From: Streptomyces sp. TLI_146
GTDB taxonomy: Bacteria; Actinomycetota; Actinomycetes; Streptomycetales; Streptomycetaceae
Direction of reading: 5' to 3'
NCBI RefSeq assembly: GCF_002846415.1
Contig: NZ_PJMX01000001.1
Location: 6,076,001-6,140,000, forward strand
DNA length: 64,000 nt
A program made the translations under genes and the position numbers. Shown one piece after another: positions 19,106 to 27,468 of this stretch. Within the stretch, counting starts at the first letter, position 1. Each line of letters begins with the position of its first letter. The notes beneath the pieces were generated by a model that was not told the DNA's origin, did no database searches, and was given only the letters and a program-made list of their open reading frames with translations.

Positions 19106-19954
19106 GTGGCCAGGAAGCTCGCCGTCATCGGGGCCGGACTCATGGGTTCGGGCATCGCGCAGGTCTCGGCCCAGGCGGGCTGGGACGTCGTCCTGCGCGA
19201 CGTCACCGACGAGGCGCTGGCCCGTGGCACCGACGGCATCAAGGCCTCGTACGACAAGTTCGTGAGCAAGGGCAAGCTGGCCGCCGAGGACGCGGAGGCC
19301 GCGCTCGCCCGGATCACCACCACGACCGACCTGGACGCGGCGGCCGACGTGGACATCGTCGTCGAGGCCGTCTTCGAGAAGCTGGAGGTCAAGCACGACA
19401 TCTTCCGTACGCTCGACAAGATCGTGCGGCCGGACACCGTGCTCGCCTCCAACACCTCCGCCATCCCGATCACCAAGATCGCGGCGGCCACCGAGAACCC
19501 CGAGCGGGTCGTCGGCGTCCACTTCTTCTCGCCGGTCCCGATGATGCAGCTCTGCGAACTGGTGCGCGGCTACAAGACGAGCGACGAAACCCTGGCCACC
19601 GCCCGGGAGTTCGCCGAGTCCGTCGGCAAGACCTGCATCGTCGTCAACCGCGACGTCGCCGGTTTCGTCACCACCCGGCTGATCTCGGCGCTGGTCGTCG
19701 AGGCCGCGAAGCTCTACGAGTCGGGCGTGGCCACCGCCGAGGACATCGACCTGGCCTGCAAGCTGGGCTTCGGCCACGCGATGGGCCCGCTGGCCACCGC
19801 CGACCTCACCGGCGTGGACATCCTGCTCCACGCCACCAGCAACATCTACACGGAGTCCCAGGACGAGAAGTTCGCGCCGCCGGAGCTGATGCGCCGGATG
19901 GTTGACGCGGGTGACATCGGCCGCAAGAGCGGGCAGGGCTTCTACAAGCACTGA
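19106..19954 (+). CDS. 3-Hydroxybutyryl-CoA dehydrogenase
   Basis: 282 residues. NAD(P)-binding Rossmann motif GAGLMGSGIAQ at residues 10-20; catalytic His in GVHFFSPVPMMQLCELV (His-Glu dyad region); C-terminal dimerisation part GPLATADLTGVD. It oxidises or forms (S)-3-hydroxybutyryl-CoA, so it serves butanoate metabolism and the supply of crotonyl-CoA for the ethylmalonyl-CoA pathway. GTG 19106 follows AAAGGGGTGTGA. It stands alone, with about 270 bases of upstream sequence shared with the divergent adenosyltransferase gene. Confidence 0.93.
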   Translation: MARKLAVIGAGLMGSGIAQVSAQAGWDVVLRDVTDEALARGTDGIKASYDKFVSKGKLAAEDAEAALARITTTTDLDAAADVDIVVEAVFEKLEVKHDIFRTLDKIVRPDTVLASNTSAIPITKIAAATENPERVVGVHFFSPVPMMQLCELVRGYKTSDETLATAREFAESVGKTCIVVNRDVAGFVTTRLISALVVEAAKLYESGVATAEDIDLACKLGFGHAMGPLATADLTGVDILLHATSNIYTESQDEKFAPPELMRRMVDAGDIGRKSGQGFYKH

Positions 19955-20113
19955 TTGACGCACCCTCACCTCCCCTCGCCCCGGAATCACTCCATGGGGT
20001 GAATTAGGTATCGGTTCGCTTACAGACGGCAACTTCCCTGCGGTCTGTGCAGTCAGTTGGTGCAGTAAGAGACGACAGGCAGACAGGCATACGGAGCACT
20101 CCGGGGAGTACAT

Positions 20114-20437
20114 ATGCACATCAGGGGCGACCACGTCGAGCTGGTCGTCGGGGGCCGCCTCGACGTCCGCAGCGCGGCGGACGCCCGTACGGTCCTGCAC
20201 TCGGCGGTCGACGACGGAGCCGGCGACCTGGTGCTCGACCTGACCGAGCTGGACTCCTGGGATGCCACCGGCCTCGGTGTGATCATGGGCGCCCACCGGC
20301 GGGCCGGCCGCTGCGGCCGGCGCCTGGTGCTGCGGGGCGTGCCGCCCCAGATGCAGCGCCTGCTGGTGGCGACCCGGTTGCACCGCATCCTCGCCATCGA
20401 GGGCGGCATCGCCGCGGAGGCGCTGCCGCGCGTGTGA
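20114..20437 (+). CDS. STAS-domain anti-sigma factor antagonist-like protein
   Basis: 107 residues, a single STAS domain. In anti-anti-sigma factors the phosphorylated Ser lies in a DSSGLG motif at the start of a helix; here the motif reads DSWDATGLGVIMGAHRR, so Thr takes the place of that Ser and could still be phosphorylated. The partner would be an anti-sigma kinase encoded elsewhere; none is adjacent. ATG 20114 follows CCGGGGAG. The next gene on the same strand, a membrane ATPase, is 287 bases away. Confidence 0.85.
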   Translation: MHIRGDHVELVVGGRLDVRSAADARTVLHSAVDDGAGDLVLDLTELDSWDATGLGVIMGAHRRAGRCGRRLVLRGVPPQMQRLLVATRLHRILAIEGGIAAEALPRV

Positions 20438-20724
20438 GCGCGCGGCGCCACTGCCGTACGAGACGCGTACGGGCCTGTTGAGAACGACCTGTGCGGCAGT
20501 TGTGCAGGTGATGTGGAATCCGGTCCTCCGCACGCAATCCTCACCGGACTGTGACGCTCTGGGCGGGGTGGCACCCCGCCCGTTCGGAGATACTGGCCGA
20601 AGGTTTAGGGTGCGGTCTCCCGCCGGTCGACATCCCTGCGGCGGGTACCGGACCAGAGCGACAGCGCAGTGCGTAGCGGCCGGGTGGGGCAAGGTTACGC
20701 AGGCGTATCTGGGGGGCTTTCACC
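20438..20724. other. Gap upstream of the membrane ATPase gene
   Basis: 287 bases without a gene. Only a small hairpin GGCGGGGT-GGC-ACCCCGCC (about 20570) is evident; no known riboswitch pattern recognised. Confidence 0.4.
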
Positions 20725-23340
20725 ATGAACCCGATGGACACCCGGGGACCGGACGACTTCGACCACGAGCAGGACGGACCGGGCACCGGCGCGGGCGCAC
20801 CGCGCAAGGAGCGCGACCGCGACGCGGTCACCCCGGAGATAGGCGCGCGCGCCGCCGGACTCGCCCGCACGGTCCAGCTCGTCTCCGGCGACTTCCTGCT
20901 CACCGTCAACCCGGTCGACGGCAGCGAGATCGAGCCCTGCCCGCCCGGCGAGATACCCGGCCGCCCCGAGCGCCAGTCCGCCGCCGAGCGCGCCGAGCGG
21001 GAGCGCGCCCTGCGCCCGCCGGTGCCCGCCGGGCCCGCGGCGCCCGCGCCGGTCCTGTTGGAGCGCGGCGAGGAGCGCGAGCGGCTCGTGCGCCTGCTGG
21101 GCCGGGGCCGCTCGGTCCGGCTGACCGGGCCCGCCGGATCCGGGCGCACGGTCCTGCTCGACGCGGTCGCCGCCGACTGCGCCCAGCTCGCCCCCGACGG
21201 CGTCGTCCGCCTCAGCGGCCACCGCCGCACCCCCCAGGAACTGCTGTACGAGCTGTACGCGACGGTCTACCGCGCGCCGCTGCACCGGCCCGACCGGGCC
21301 GGGCTGCTCGACCAGGTGCGCGAGATCGGGGCGGTCGTCCTCGTCGACGACCTGGAGTTCGGCGGCGCGGCCCTCGAAGAGCTGCTCGCCGCGGCCCCCG
21401 AATGCGCCTTCCTGCTCGCCGCGACGCCCGAGGTGGCGGCGCCGCCGGCCGAGTCGCACCTCGAAGAGGTCTTCCTGACCGGACTCGGGCGCAGCGCCTC
21501 CCTGGAACTCCTGGAGCAGGCCGTGGACCGGCCGCTCAGCGACGAGGAGGCCAACTGGGCGGGCGACCTCTGGTTCGAGTCGGAGGGCCTGCCGCTGCGG
21601 TTCGTGCAGGCGGGCTCGCTGCTGCGGCAGCGGGACGGGCTGCGCGGCGAGGGCATACCGCGTGACGAGTTCGGACTGCCGGTGGACGAGCCCTCCGACC
21701 TCTCCGTCTTCTCGGCCGAGGGCCGCGAGGTGCCGCTGCCGTCGCTGGGCGAGGGCGCTGCCGCCGCCGCGCCGCTGGCGGCCCGGCTCGGGCAGGCCGC
21801 GCGGGAGACCCTGCGGTTCGCCGTCGCGCTCGGCGGCGAGGTGCCGCACCAGGCGCATCTGCCCGCGCTCGTCGGGGACACCCACGCGGACGCCGCGCTC
21901 GGCGAACTGCTCGGCTGCAGGCTGCTCTCCCCGGTCGGTACGCGCTACCGGCTCGCGGCGGGCGTGCTCACCCAGCTGGAGGCGGCTGGGTACGGGGAGG
22001 AGGCCGCGGAGCGTGCGCACACCGCCGCCCAGCACTACGCCTGGTGGACCGGGCACCCCTCGGTCACGCCCGAGCGGGCGGCGGCGGAGGCGGACGCGGT
22101 CCTGGCGGCCCTGGGCGCGCTGGTGCCCGGCGGCGACGCCGGCCACCCCGCGACGGCCGTCAAGCTCGCCCGCAGCGCGGCGCCCGCGTTCGCGGCGGGG
22201 CTGCACTGGGGGGCGTGGGAGCGGACCCTGCGGATCGGCTCGGCGGCGGCCCGGCTGACCGGCGAGGTGGCGGAGGAGGCGTACTTCCACCACGAGCTGG
22301 GCGTCCTGGCGCTGTGCGCGGGGAACGTGGACCGCGCCCGCGCCGAGCTGGAGGCGTCCATCGGGCTCAAGGGCGCGCTCTCCGACAAGCGGGGCACGGT
22401 CGCGGGGCGCCGCGCGCTGGCCCTGGTCGAGGACCGCTCGGGCGGCCCGGTGGTCTCGGGCGGCCGCACGCCGTCCGGCGACGAGGTCCCCGCGGCACGT
22501 TACGAGGAGTCCCAGTCGCCCCCGGCCGGCGTCCCGGTCCCCGACGCCACTCCCACGGTGCTGATCCCCAGGGGGATGGCCCCCGCCAAGCGGGCGCTCT
22601 TCACCGGTACGCGTCGCAATCTGGTGGCGGCGGGTGCGGGGGCGGTGCTCGCTGCGGTCCTGGGCACGGTGGTGACGCTGGGCGCGACGTCCGGCTCCGA
22701 GGCGCCCGACAAGGTCGAGCAGCGCCAGTCGGCGAACGAGGACGCGGCGGATCCGGGTCTCCCGGCGGACGCGCCGACATCGGGTGCGCCGTCGCACGGC
22801 TCCGGGTCGGGGGCGGGGTCTACGGCCCCGACGCCGTCGAGGCGGGGGACATCGGGGACGGCCCCGTCGTCCCCGTCCGACCGGCCGTCCTCCACCACGT
22901 CCTCCGGCAAGCCGTCCACGCCGTCCAGCAAGCCGTCGAAGCCGAGCGGGAAGCCGACGACGTCTACGGGTGGGACGTCCACGACGGGTGGGACCAGTAC
23001 CGGGGGAACGTCGACGGGCGGGTCCACGACGGGGACTTCCGGTGGAAGCTCTGGTGGGACGTCGACGGGGGGTACGTCTACCGGGGGCACCACGGGTACG
23101 ACCGGTGATACCACCACGGGGCCCACTACCGGGGGGTCTACGACGGGTGGGTCCACGGGTGGATCGACTGGTGGGACGACGACGGGCGGGGATCCCACGA
23201 CGGGTGGGTCTTCCACGGGCGGGACGTCCACGGGGGGTACCTCGTCGGGCGGGACGACGGGGACGACGACAGGCACGACGACGGGCTCCACGCCCTCGGG
23301 CGGTACGTCACCGAGCGGCAGCGCGTCGCCCACGGCGTGA
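20725..23340 (+). CDS. Membrane-anchored P-loop ATPase with Thr/Gly-rich C-terminal tail
   Basis: 871 residues. Layout: acidic N-terminus, then a P-loop ATPase of AAA16/STAND character with Walker A GPAGSGRT (135-142) and Walker B VVLVDDLEF (Asp-208/209), helical repeats to about residue 590 that recall the helical region behind such ATPases, one transmembrane helix (about 633-655), and an outside tail of more than 200 residues rich in Ser/Thr/Pro, then TSTGGT-type repeats to the end. There is no helix-turn-helix, so it is not a LuxR-type regulator. Start ATG 20725 lies after GGGGGG; ATG 20734 is an alternative. The function is unknown; a cytosolic switch ATPase tethered to a wall-spanning tail is the structural reading. 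Confidence 0.78.
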   Translation: MNPMDTRGPDDFDHEQDGPGTGAGAPRKERDRDAVTPEIGARAAGLARTVQLVSGDFLLTVNPVDGSEIEPCPPGEIPGRPERQSAAERAERERALRPPVPAGPAAPAPVLLERGEERERLVRLLGRGRSVRLTGPAGSGRTVLLDAVAADCAQLAPDGVVRLSGHRRTPQELLYELYATVYRAPLHRPDRAGLLDQVREIGAVVLVDDLEFGGAALEELLAAAPECAFLLAATPEVAAPPAESHLEEVFLTGLGRSASLELLEQAVDRPLSDEEANWAGDLWFESEGLPLRFVQAGSLLRQRDGLRGEGIPRDEFGLPVDEPSDLSVFSAEGREVPLPSLGEGAAAAAPLAARLGQAARETLRFAVALGGEVPHQAHLPALVGDTHADAALGELLGCRLLSPVGTRYRLAAGVLTQLEAAGYGEEAAERAHTAAQHYAWWTGHPSVTPERAAAEADAVLAALGALVPGGDAGHPATAVKLARSAAPAFAAGLHWGAWERTLRIGSAAARLTGEVAEEAYFHHELGVLALCAGNVDRARAELEASIGLKGALSDKRGTVAGRRALALVEDRSGGPVVSGGRTPSGDEVPAARYEESQSPPAGVPVPDATPTVLIPRGMAPAKRALFTGTRRNLVAAGAGAVLAAVLGTVVTLGATSGSEAPDKVEQRQSANEDAADPGLPADAPTSGAPSHGSGSGAGSTAPTPSRRGTSGTAPSSPSDRPSSTTSSGKPSTPSSKPSKPSGKPTTSTGGTSTTGGTSTGGTSTGGSTTGTSGGSSGGTSTGGTSTGGTTGTTGDTTTGPTTGGSTTGGSTGGSTGGTTTGGDPTTGGSSTGGTSTGGTSSGGTTGTTTGTTTGSTPSGGTSPSGSASPTA
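22960..23300 (+). repeat. Degenerate coding repeat (Thr/Gly/Ser)
   Basis: Imperfect tandem units built on GGGACGTCCACG and GGTGGGTCCACG encode the TSTGG/GGSTT tail of the preceding ATPase. Unit length and order vary, as expected for slippage-prone low-complexity sequence. Confidence 0.8.
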
Positions 23341-23655
23341 GTCTCCCCGCCCCGCCCCTTCCCTGAAGCCCTCGGCCGGGCGGCTTGGCTCGTCGGCTGC
23401 GGGCTGGTCGCGCAGTTCCCCGCGCCCCTTAAATGCGCCCCTGCGGGGCGCCCGGGTGCTTCGTCTGCGGGCCGTGGATGGCTGGTCGCGCAGTTCCCCG
23501 CGCCCCTAACTACCTAGGGGCGCGGGGAACTGCGCGAGCAACCCAGCACGGTCCGCGGACGAACGAAGCGGGGTGCAGGGGCCGCAGGCCCCGCAGAGGG
23601 GGCTGGGCGCAGCCCGGCCGGGGTCCTGGGGGCGCGGCCCCCGGGAAACCGAGGG
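23341..23655. other. Convergent junction made of intergenic repeats
   Basis: 315 bases with no gene. Three copies of the GGGGCGCGGGGAACTGCGCG core (two minus, one plus) and a GCGCCCCTGCGGGGCGC hairpin fill it; two of the copies make a 23-bp perfect stem. Confidence 0.8.
23486..23537. terminator. Long hairpin from inverted intergenic repeats
   Basis: The segment 23486-23508 and its exact reverse complement 23515-23537 leave a six-base loop (ACTACC). The stem of 23 perfect pairs lies between the convergent ATPase and nucS genes and could end transcription from both sides. Confidence 0.75.
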
Positions 23656-24327
23656 TCAGAACAGGCGGAGCTTGTCGTCCTCGATGCCTCGCATCGCGTC
23701 GTAGTCCAGGACCACGCACCCGATGCCCCGGTCCGTGGCCAGCACGCGGGCCTGCGGCTTGATCTCCTGGGCCGCGAAGACGCCCCGCACCGGCGCGAGG
23801 TGCGGGTCCCGGTTCAGGAGCTCCAGGTAGCGGGTCAGCTGCTCGACTCCGTCGATCTCGCCGCGGCGCTTGATCTCGACCGCCACGGTCCCGCCGGACG
23901 CGTCCCGGCACAGGATGTCCACGGGGCCGATCGCCGTCGCGTACTCGCGGCGGATCAGGGTGTACCCCTCGCCCAGCGTTTCGATCCGGTCCGCGAGCAG
24001 CTCCTGCAGGTGCGCTTCCACGCCGTCCTTGATGAGGCCCGGGTCCACGCCCAGCTCGTGCGAGGAGTCGTGGAGGATCTCCTCCATCTTGATGATGAGC
24101 TTCTCGCCCGCCTTGTTCACGACCGTCCAGACGCCCGCATCGTCCCCCGTCCCCTCCTTGAGCGTGCAGGGCGGAGACATCCAGTTGAGGGGCTTGTACG
24201 CCCGGTCGTCCGCGTGAATGGAGACACTGTTGTCCGCCTTCACCAGGATCAGCCGGGTGGCGGAGGGCAGATGGGCGGTGAGGCGGCCCGCGTAGTCGAC
24301 GGAGCAGCGGGCGATGACGAGACGCAT
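23656..24327 (-). CDS. nucS: Mismatch-specific endonuclease NucS/EndoMS
   Basis: 223 residues. NucS cuts both strands at G:T, G:G and T:T mismatches and replaces MutSL-type mismatch repair in actinobacteria. The N-terminal DNA-binding part begins MRLVIARCSVDYAGRL; the C-terminal RecB-like nuclease has the catalytic series Asp in GPVDILCRD and Glu-x-Lys in AVEIKRRG. The C-terminal end (DDKLRLF) resembles the peptide that contacts the sliding clamp. ATG 24327 is preferred over ATG 24336, since the family begins MRLVIARC. A loss-of-function allele would be a mutator, but this copy looks intact. Confidence 0.94.
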   Translation of the reverse strand: MRLVIARCSVDYAGRLTAHLPSATRLILVKADNSVSIHADDRAYKPLNWMSPPCTLKEGTGDDAGVWTVVNKAGEKLIIKMEEILHDSSHELGVDPGLIKDGVEAHLQELLADRIETLGEGYTLIRREYATAIGPVDILCRDASGGTVAVEIKRRGEIDGVEQLTRYLELLNRDPHLAPVRGVFAAQEIKPQARVLATDRGIGCVVLDYDAMRGIEDDKLRLF

Positions 24328-24541
24328 GGTCGGCAACGCTACTCGAATCCCCCCGCCGAACGCGATTCGTCCGGCAAAGCGCTGTTCGTTATTGGCCGGT
24401 TACGTGCCAAGTACCTGTCGCAGCCACCACGCCGCGCCTACCGTGTAAGCGGGAGGTTGTCGGTCAGGCACGCTGCGTGGCCGACTTCGTTCCTTTCCCT
24501 GCCCGTAAGACCCCCTCCCCGGGGTCGCGAGAGGAGAAACC

Positions 24542-24934
24542 ATGTCGCTCGACGTCTCACCGGCCCTACTCGAACAGGCCGAGCGAGGCGAGGTCGACGA
24601 AGCTGATTTCGTCGACTGCGTCCGGACCTCCCTGCCGTACGCATGGGAGATGATCAGTTCTCTGGTGGCTCAGCTGAGGGTGGACGGTGGTGAGTTCGCC
24701 GACAACCAGACGCCTCCGCCGGACGAGCAGGCGCGCGGCCAGCTTCTGCGTGCGCTCGCGAGTGACGCCATCCGCGGTTCGCTCCAGCGGCACTTCGGTG
24801 TCCGTCTGGCGTTCCAGAACTGCCACCGCGTCGCCGTGTTCCCCCTGGACCCCTCGTCCGACGAGCGGCTCGCCCGCTTCACCTCGGTCCGGGGCCAACT
24901 GCTCAACCAGTCTCCGGAGTTGAGGGACTGCTGA
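24542..24934 (+). CDS. SCO5389-family conserved protein
   Basis: 130 residues, soluble and acidic, no transmembrane helix or known motif. It begins MSLDVSPALLEQAERGEVDEADFVDCVRTS and is strongly conserved in Streptomyces as the SCO5389 family, whose function is unknown. GAGAGGAG precedes ATG 24542. The 214-base divergent gap with nucS gives it its own promoter region. A bidirectional hairpin follows. Confidence 0.85.
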   Translation: MSLDVSPALLEQAERGEVDEADFVDCVRTSLPYAWEMISSLVAQLRVDGGEFADNQTPPPDEQARGQLLRALASDAIRGSLQRHFGVRLAFQNCHRVAVFPLDPSSDERLARFTSVRGQLLNQSPELRDC

Positions 24935-24947
24935 CGGCTTCGCCGCC

Positions 24948-24986
24948 GCTCCGCATCGCGGGAGGTGCAACTGATGCGGAGCGGGG
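24948..24986. terminator. Bidirectional terminator hairpin
   Basis: CCGCTCCGCATC and GATGCGGAGCGG form a 12-bp perfect stem with a 15-base loop between convergent genes; a GGGGGCCCTTT run follows on the plus strand. Confidence 0.75.
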
Positions 24987-25042
24987 GCCCTTTGTGCGGC
25001 CCCGAGACCCCGCGCCCCACTGGGCGTCGTCCCCCTCGGGCC

Positions 25043-26074
25043 TCACCCCAGCAGCGGCAGCACTTCCGCGCCCAGCCTTCGTACGTTCTCCTCCGTCGCG
25101 GCCAGGTCCCCCGATCCCTCCACCAGGAAGGCGAAGCGCGTGATGCCCGTCTTCTCCGAGGTCGCCGCGATGCGGTCGGCCGCCTGGCGCGGGGTGCCCA
25201 CCGGGTGGAGGCCGCACAGCAGTTCCGTGTACAGCACCGGGTCGCGCATCGCGCGGTGGCGGCCGTCGACCGTCACATGCGCGTCGAGGCCCTGTTTGAG
25301 CCAGCCCGGCATCGCCTTGAGCAGTGTCTCGGCGGCCCGGGCGCGGTGGTCCTCGATCTGCGCCACCCCGGCCGACACATGCGGCGCGGCCGCGACCGCC
25401 TCCGGTGCCACGCCGGACGCCAGCGCGTGCGAGCGCCACAGCGCGACCATCTCCGCCTTCTCGTCGTCGCCGCAGTGCATCCCGAGCAGCATCGGCAGCC
25501 CCCGCTCGGCGGCCAGCCGCACGCTCTTCGGCGAGGTGCACGCCACGATGACCTCGGGGCTCGCCGGACCTTCCGACAGCAGCTCGTCGGGCCTCGGCAC
25601 CACCGGGACCTCCCGGAAGGTGAAACGTTCTCCCGCGCTCGACACCCGGGGTTCGGACAGCCAGCGCAGCAGCAGGTCCAGGGACTCCGGGAAGCCCTCC
25701 TCGTACGCCCGCAGGCCCGCTCCGAAGACCTCCAGGTCGACCCAGGGGCCGCCGCGGCCCACGCCCAGCGAGAACCGCCCGCCGGACGTCAGGTGCAGCA
25801 GCGCCGCCTGCTCGCCCAGCGCCACCGGGTGCGCGCTGGGCAGCACGCTGACCGCCGTCCCCACGCGGATCCTTCTCGTACGCCCCAGGAGCAGGGCGGC
25901 CAGCGTCACGGCCGACGGGCACACCCCGTACGGAACGAAGTGGTGTTCGGCGAGCCACACCGAGTCCAGGCCCGCTTCCTCGGCCACCTCGGCGGACCGC
26001 ACCGCCCGGTGCAGTGCTTCCCCCTGGCCCTGGCCCGGGAATTGGGCTGCCAGTACAAAAGTTCCGACACGCAT
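25043..26074 (-). CDS. LLM-class flavin-dependent oxidoreductase (luciferase-like)
   Basis: 343 residues forming a TIM-barrel luciferase-like domain. N-terminal MRVGTFVLAAQFPGQGQGEALHRAVRSAEVAEEAGLDSVWLAEHHF-type sequence is typical, with the HHF motif, VGTAVSVLPSAHPVALGEQAALL and SLGVGRGG. Such proteins use FMN or F420 to oxidise or reduce varied substrates; the substrate cannot be read from sequence. ATG 26074. It is divergent from the small Cys/His protein gene by about 215 bases. Confidence 0.85.
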   Translation of the reverse strand: MRVGTFVLAAQFPGQGQGEALHRAVRSAEVAEEAGLDSVWLAEHHFVPYGVCPSAVTLAALLLGRTRRIRVGTAVSVLPSAHPVALGEQAALLHLTSGGRFSLGVGRGGPWVDLEVFGAGLRAYEEGFPESLDLLLRWLSEPRVSSAGERFTFREVPVVPRPDELLSEGPASPEVIVACTSPKSVRLAAERGLPMLLGMHCGDDEKAEMVALWRSHALASGVAPEAVAAAPHVSAGVAQIEDHRARAAETLLKAMPGWLKQGLDAHVTVDGRHRAMRDPVLYTELLCGLHPVGTPRQAADRIAATSEKTGITRFAFLVEGSGDLAATEENVRRLGAEVLPLLG

Positions 26075-26290
26075 CGCCTTCTGCCTCTCTCGCGGCCGAC
26101 GCGGCTCCCCCTCTTACCGGCAACAACGCCTGACAAGTGCCAAGGGCACGGCCCAGCGCGAACTTCTTGCGATAGTCCGGTAAGTGTCCCCCGTACGAGT
26201 TACCGTGCCACCCCTGTACGAGCTCGGGTACCCGGGGCAAGTACCTCTACGCTGGAGGCAGTCATCCGCCCGGCCCCGTGAGGTGTTTCC

Positions 26291-26623
26291 GTGTCCCCGC
26301 GCCGCAACCGCCCCAAGCCCAAGGGCGGCGACCAACCGACCGAACCCACCGGCGGGGCGGGGGAGCGCTTCGGCCTCCAGCGCTCCGAGACGTACCAGGG
26401 CGAGGAGTGGTCCGTCCGGCACGTCAGCGGTGCGAGCGCGCAGGGCAAGCGCTACCGCTGCCCGGGGTGCGACCAGGAGATCCCCTCCGGCGTTCCGCAC
26501 GTGGTGGCCTGGCCGGAGTACGGCGGCGTGGACGACCGCAGGCACTGGCACAAGGCCTGCTGGAACGCGAAGGACCGCCGCACCAGCAGGGTGCAGCGGT
26601 CCAGGAACGCGCCCAGATACTAG
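26291..26623 (+). CDS. Small Cys/His-rich conserved protein, probably zinc-binding
   Basis: 110 residues. The first 40 are basic, Pro/Gly-rich and disordered; the rest has CPGCDQEIPSGVPHVV and HWHKACW, a CxxC...H...HxxxC arrangement suited to one zinc ion. Homologues in Streptomyces are commonly labelled ATP/GTP-binding protein, but I see no P-loop, so that label looks wrong. The basic tail (RRTSRVQRSRNAPRY) could bind nucleic acid. GTG 26291 is the likely start (MSPRRNRPK). Confidence 0.75.
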   Translation: MSPRRNRPKPKGGDQPTEPTGGAGERFGLQRSETYQGEEWSVRHVSGASAQGKRYRCPGCDQEIPSGVPHVVAWPEYGGVDDRRHWHKACWNAKDRRTSRVQRSRNAPRY

Positions 26624-26631
26624 CCGCCGGG

Positions 26632-27468
26632 TCAGACGTCCCGGCTGTTCAGCGCGGCGAACGCGCCGCCGAGCGCGGCGGCCGTGACGGCGCCCAGGAT
26701 CAGCAGCGGCGTCCAGCCGGTCGGGCCCGAGTCGCTCACCGACGAGTCGTAGAACACGGCCAGTTGGCTGGGGATCGAGTACTCGAACAGCGCCTGGCGC
26801 ACCCCCTCGAGCGACGGCGCGAACATGAACAGCGCGAGCACCAGCGGCAGCAGCACCACGCCGATCATGACCGTGATCGCGCCGGCCGAGTGCCGGATCA
26901 GCGCGCCGACCGCCAGCGAGAGCAGGCCGAGCGTGGAGACGTAGAGGCTGACGCCGACCGTCGCCTTGAAGAGCTGCGAGCCGGTCGGCTGCTCGGCGGA
27001 GCTCACCATCCCCATCTGCAGCATCGCCACCAGGCCGGTGCAGAGCGTCACGATGACGAAGGACAGCAGGAAGAAGACGACCGACTTGGCCGCGAGGATC
27101 CGGGCCCGGCTGGGGCACGCGGTCAGCGTCGTGCGGATCATCCCCGTGCCGTACTCGGAGGCGATGGTCAGCACGCCGAGCGTGATCACGCAGATCGAGC
27201 CGAGCAGCACGCCGTAGAAGCCGAGGCTGAGCAGCGGGGTGTCGCCCATGTGCGCGTCGGAGGCGTTGACCGCGACCGCCGCGAGCAGCCCGATGCCGAG
27301 CACGAGCAGGATGAGCACGCCCAGCGTCCACATCGTGGAGCGCACCGAGCGGATCTTGGTCCACTCGGAGGCGAGCGCGTCGCCGAGGCTGGCGGGCCGC
27401 ACCGGGATCGGCGAGGTGTACGTCCCGAGGGGCGCACCCGGTGCCTGCTGCTGGTAGGGGGTGGTCAT
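26632..27468 (-). CDS. ABC-2 type transporter permease
   Basis: 278 residues. N-terminal Pro/Gln-rich 30 residues, then the motif SLGDALASEWTKIRSVRSTMW, characteristic of ABC-2 permeases next to the first helix, and six transmembrane segments. Its start overlaps the stop of the ATPase gene (ATGA). Together they form an exporter; the substrate is unknown. It is paralogous to the permease at 28889-29668. Confidence 0.88.
   Translation of the reverse strand: MTTPYQQQAPGAPLGTYTSPIPVRPASLGDALASEWTKIRSVRSTMWTLGVLILLVLGIGLLAAVAVNASDAHMGDTPLLSLGFYGVLLGSICVITLGVLTIASEYGTGMIRTTLTACPSRARILAAKSVVFFLLSFVIVTLCTGLVAMLQMGMVSSAEQPTGSQLFKATVGVSLYVSTLGLLSLAVGALIRHSAGAITVMIGVVLLPLVLALFMFAPSLEGVRQALFEYSIPSQLAVFYDSSVSDSGPTGWTPLLILGAVTAAALGGAFAALNSRDV

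Noticed and set aside
22500..23333. Minus-strand frame encoding PPVDVPPV repeats
   Set aside because: It is the complement of the Thr/Gly tail of the membrane ATPase; looks like a repeat protein but has no start context.
23341..23655. Small protein gene in the repeat zone
   Set aside because: Open frames there are made of the intergenic repeat and recur at other repeat copies with the same peptide (GAGNCATS), so they are repeat translation.
26291..26623. ATP/GTP-binding protein label for the small Cys/His protein
   Set aside because: No P-loop or guanine motif is present; only a Cys/His cluster.
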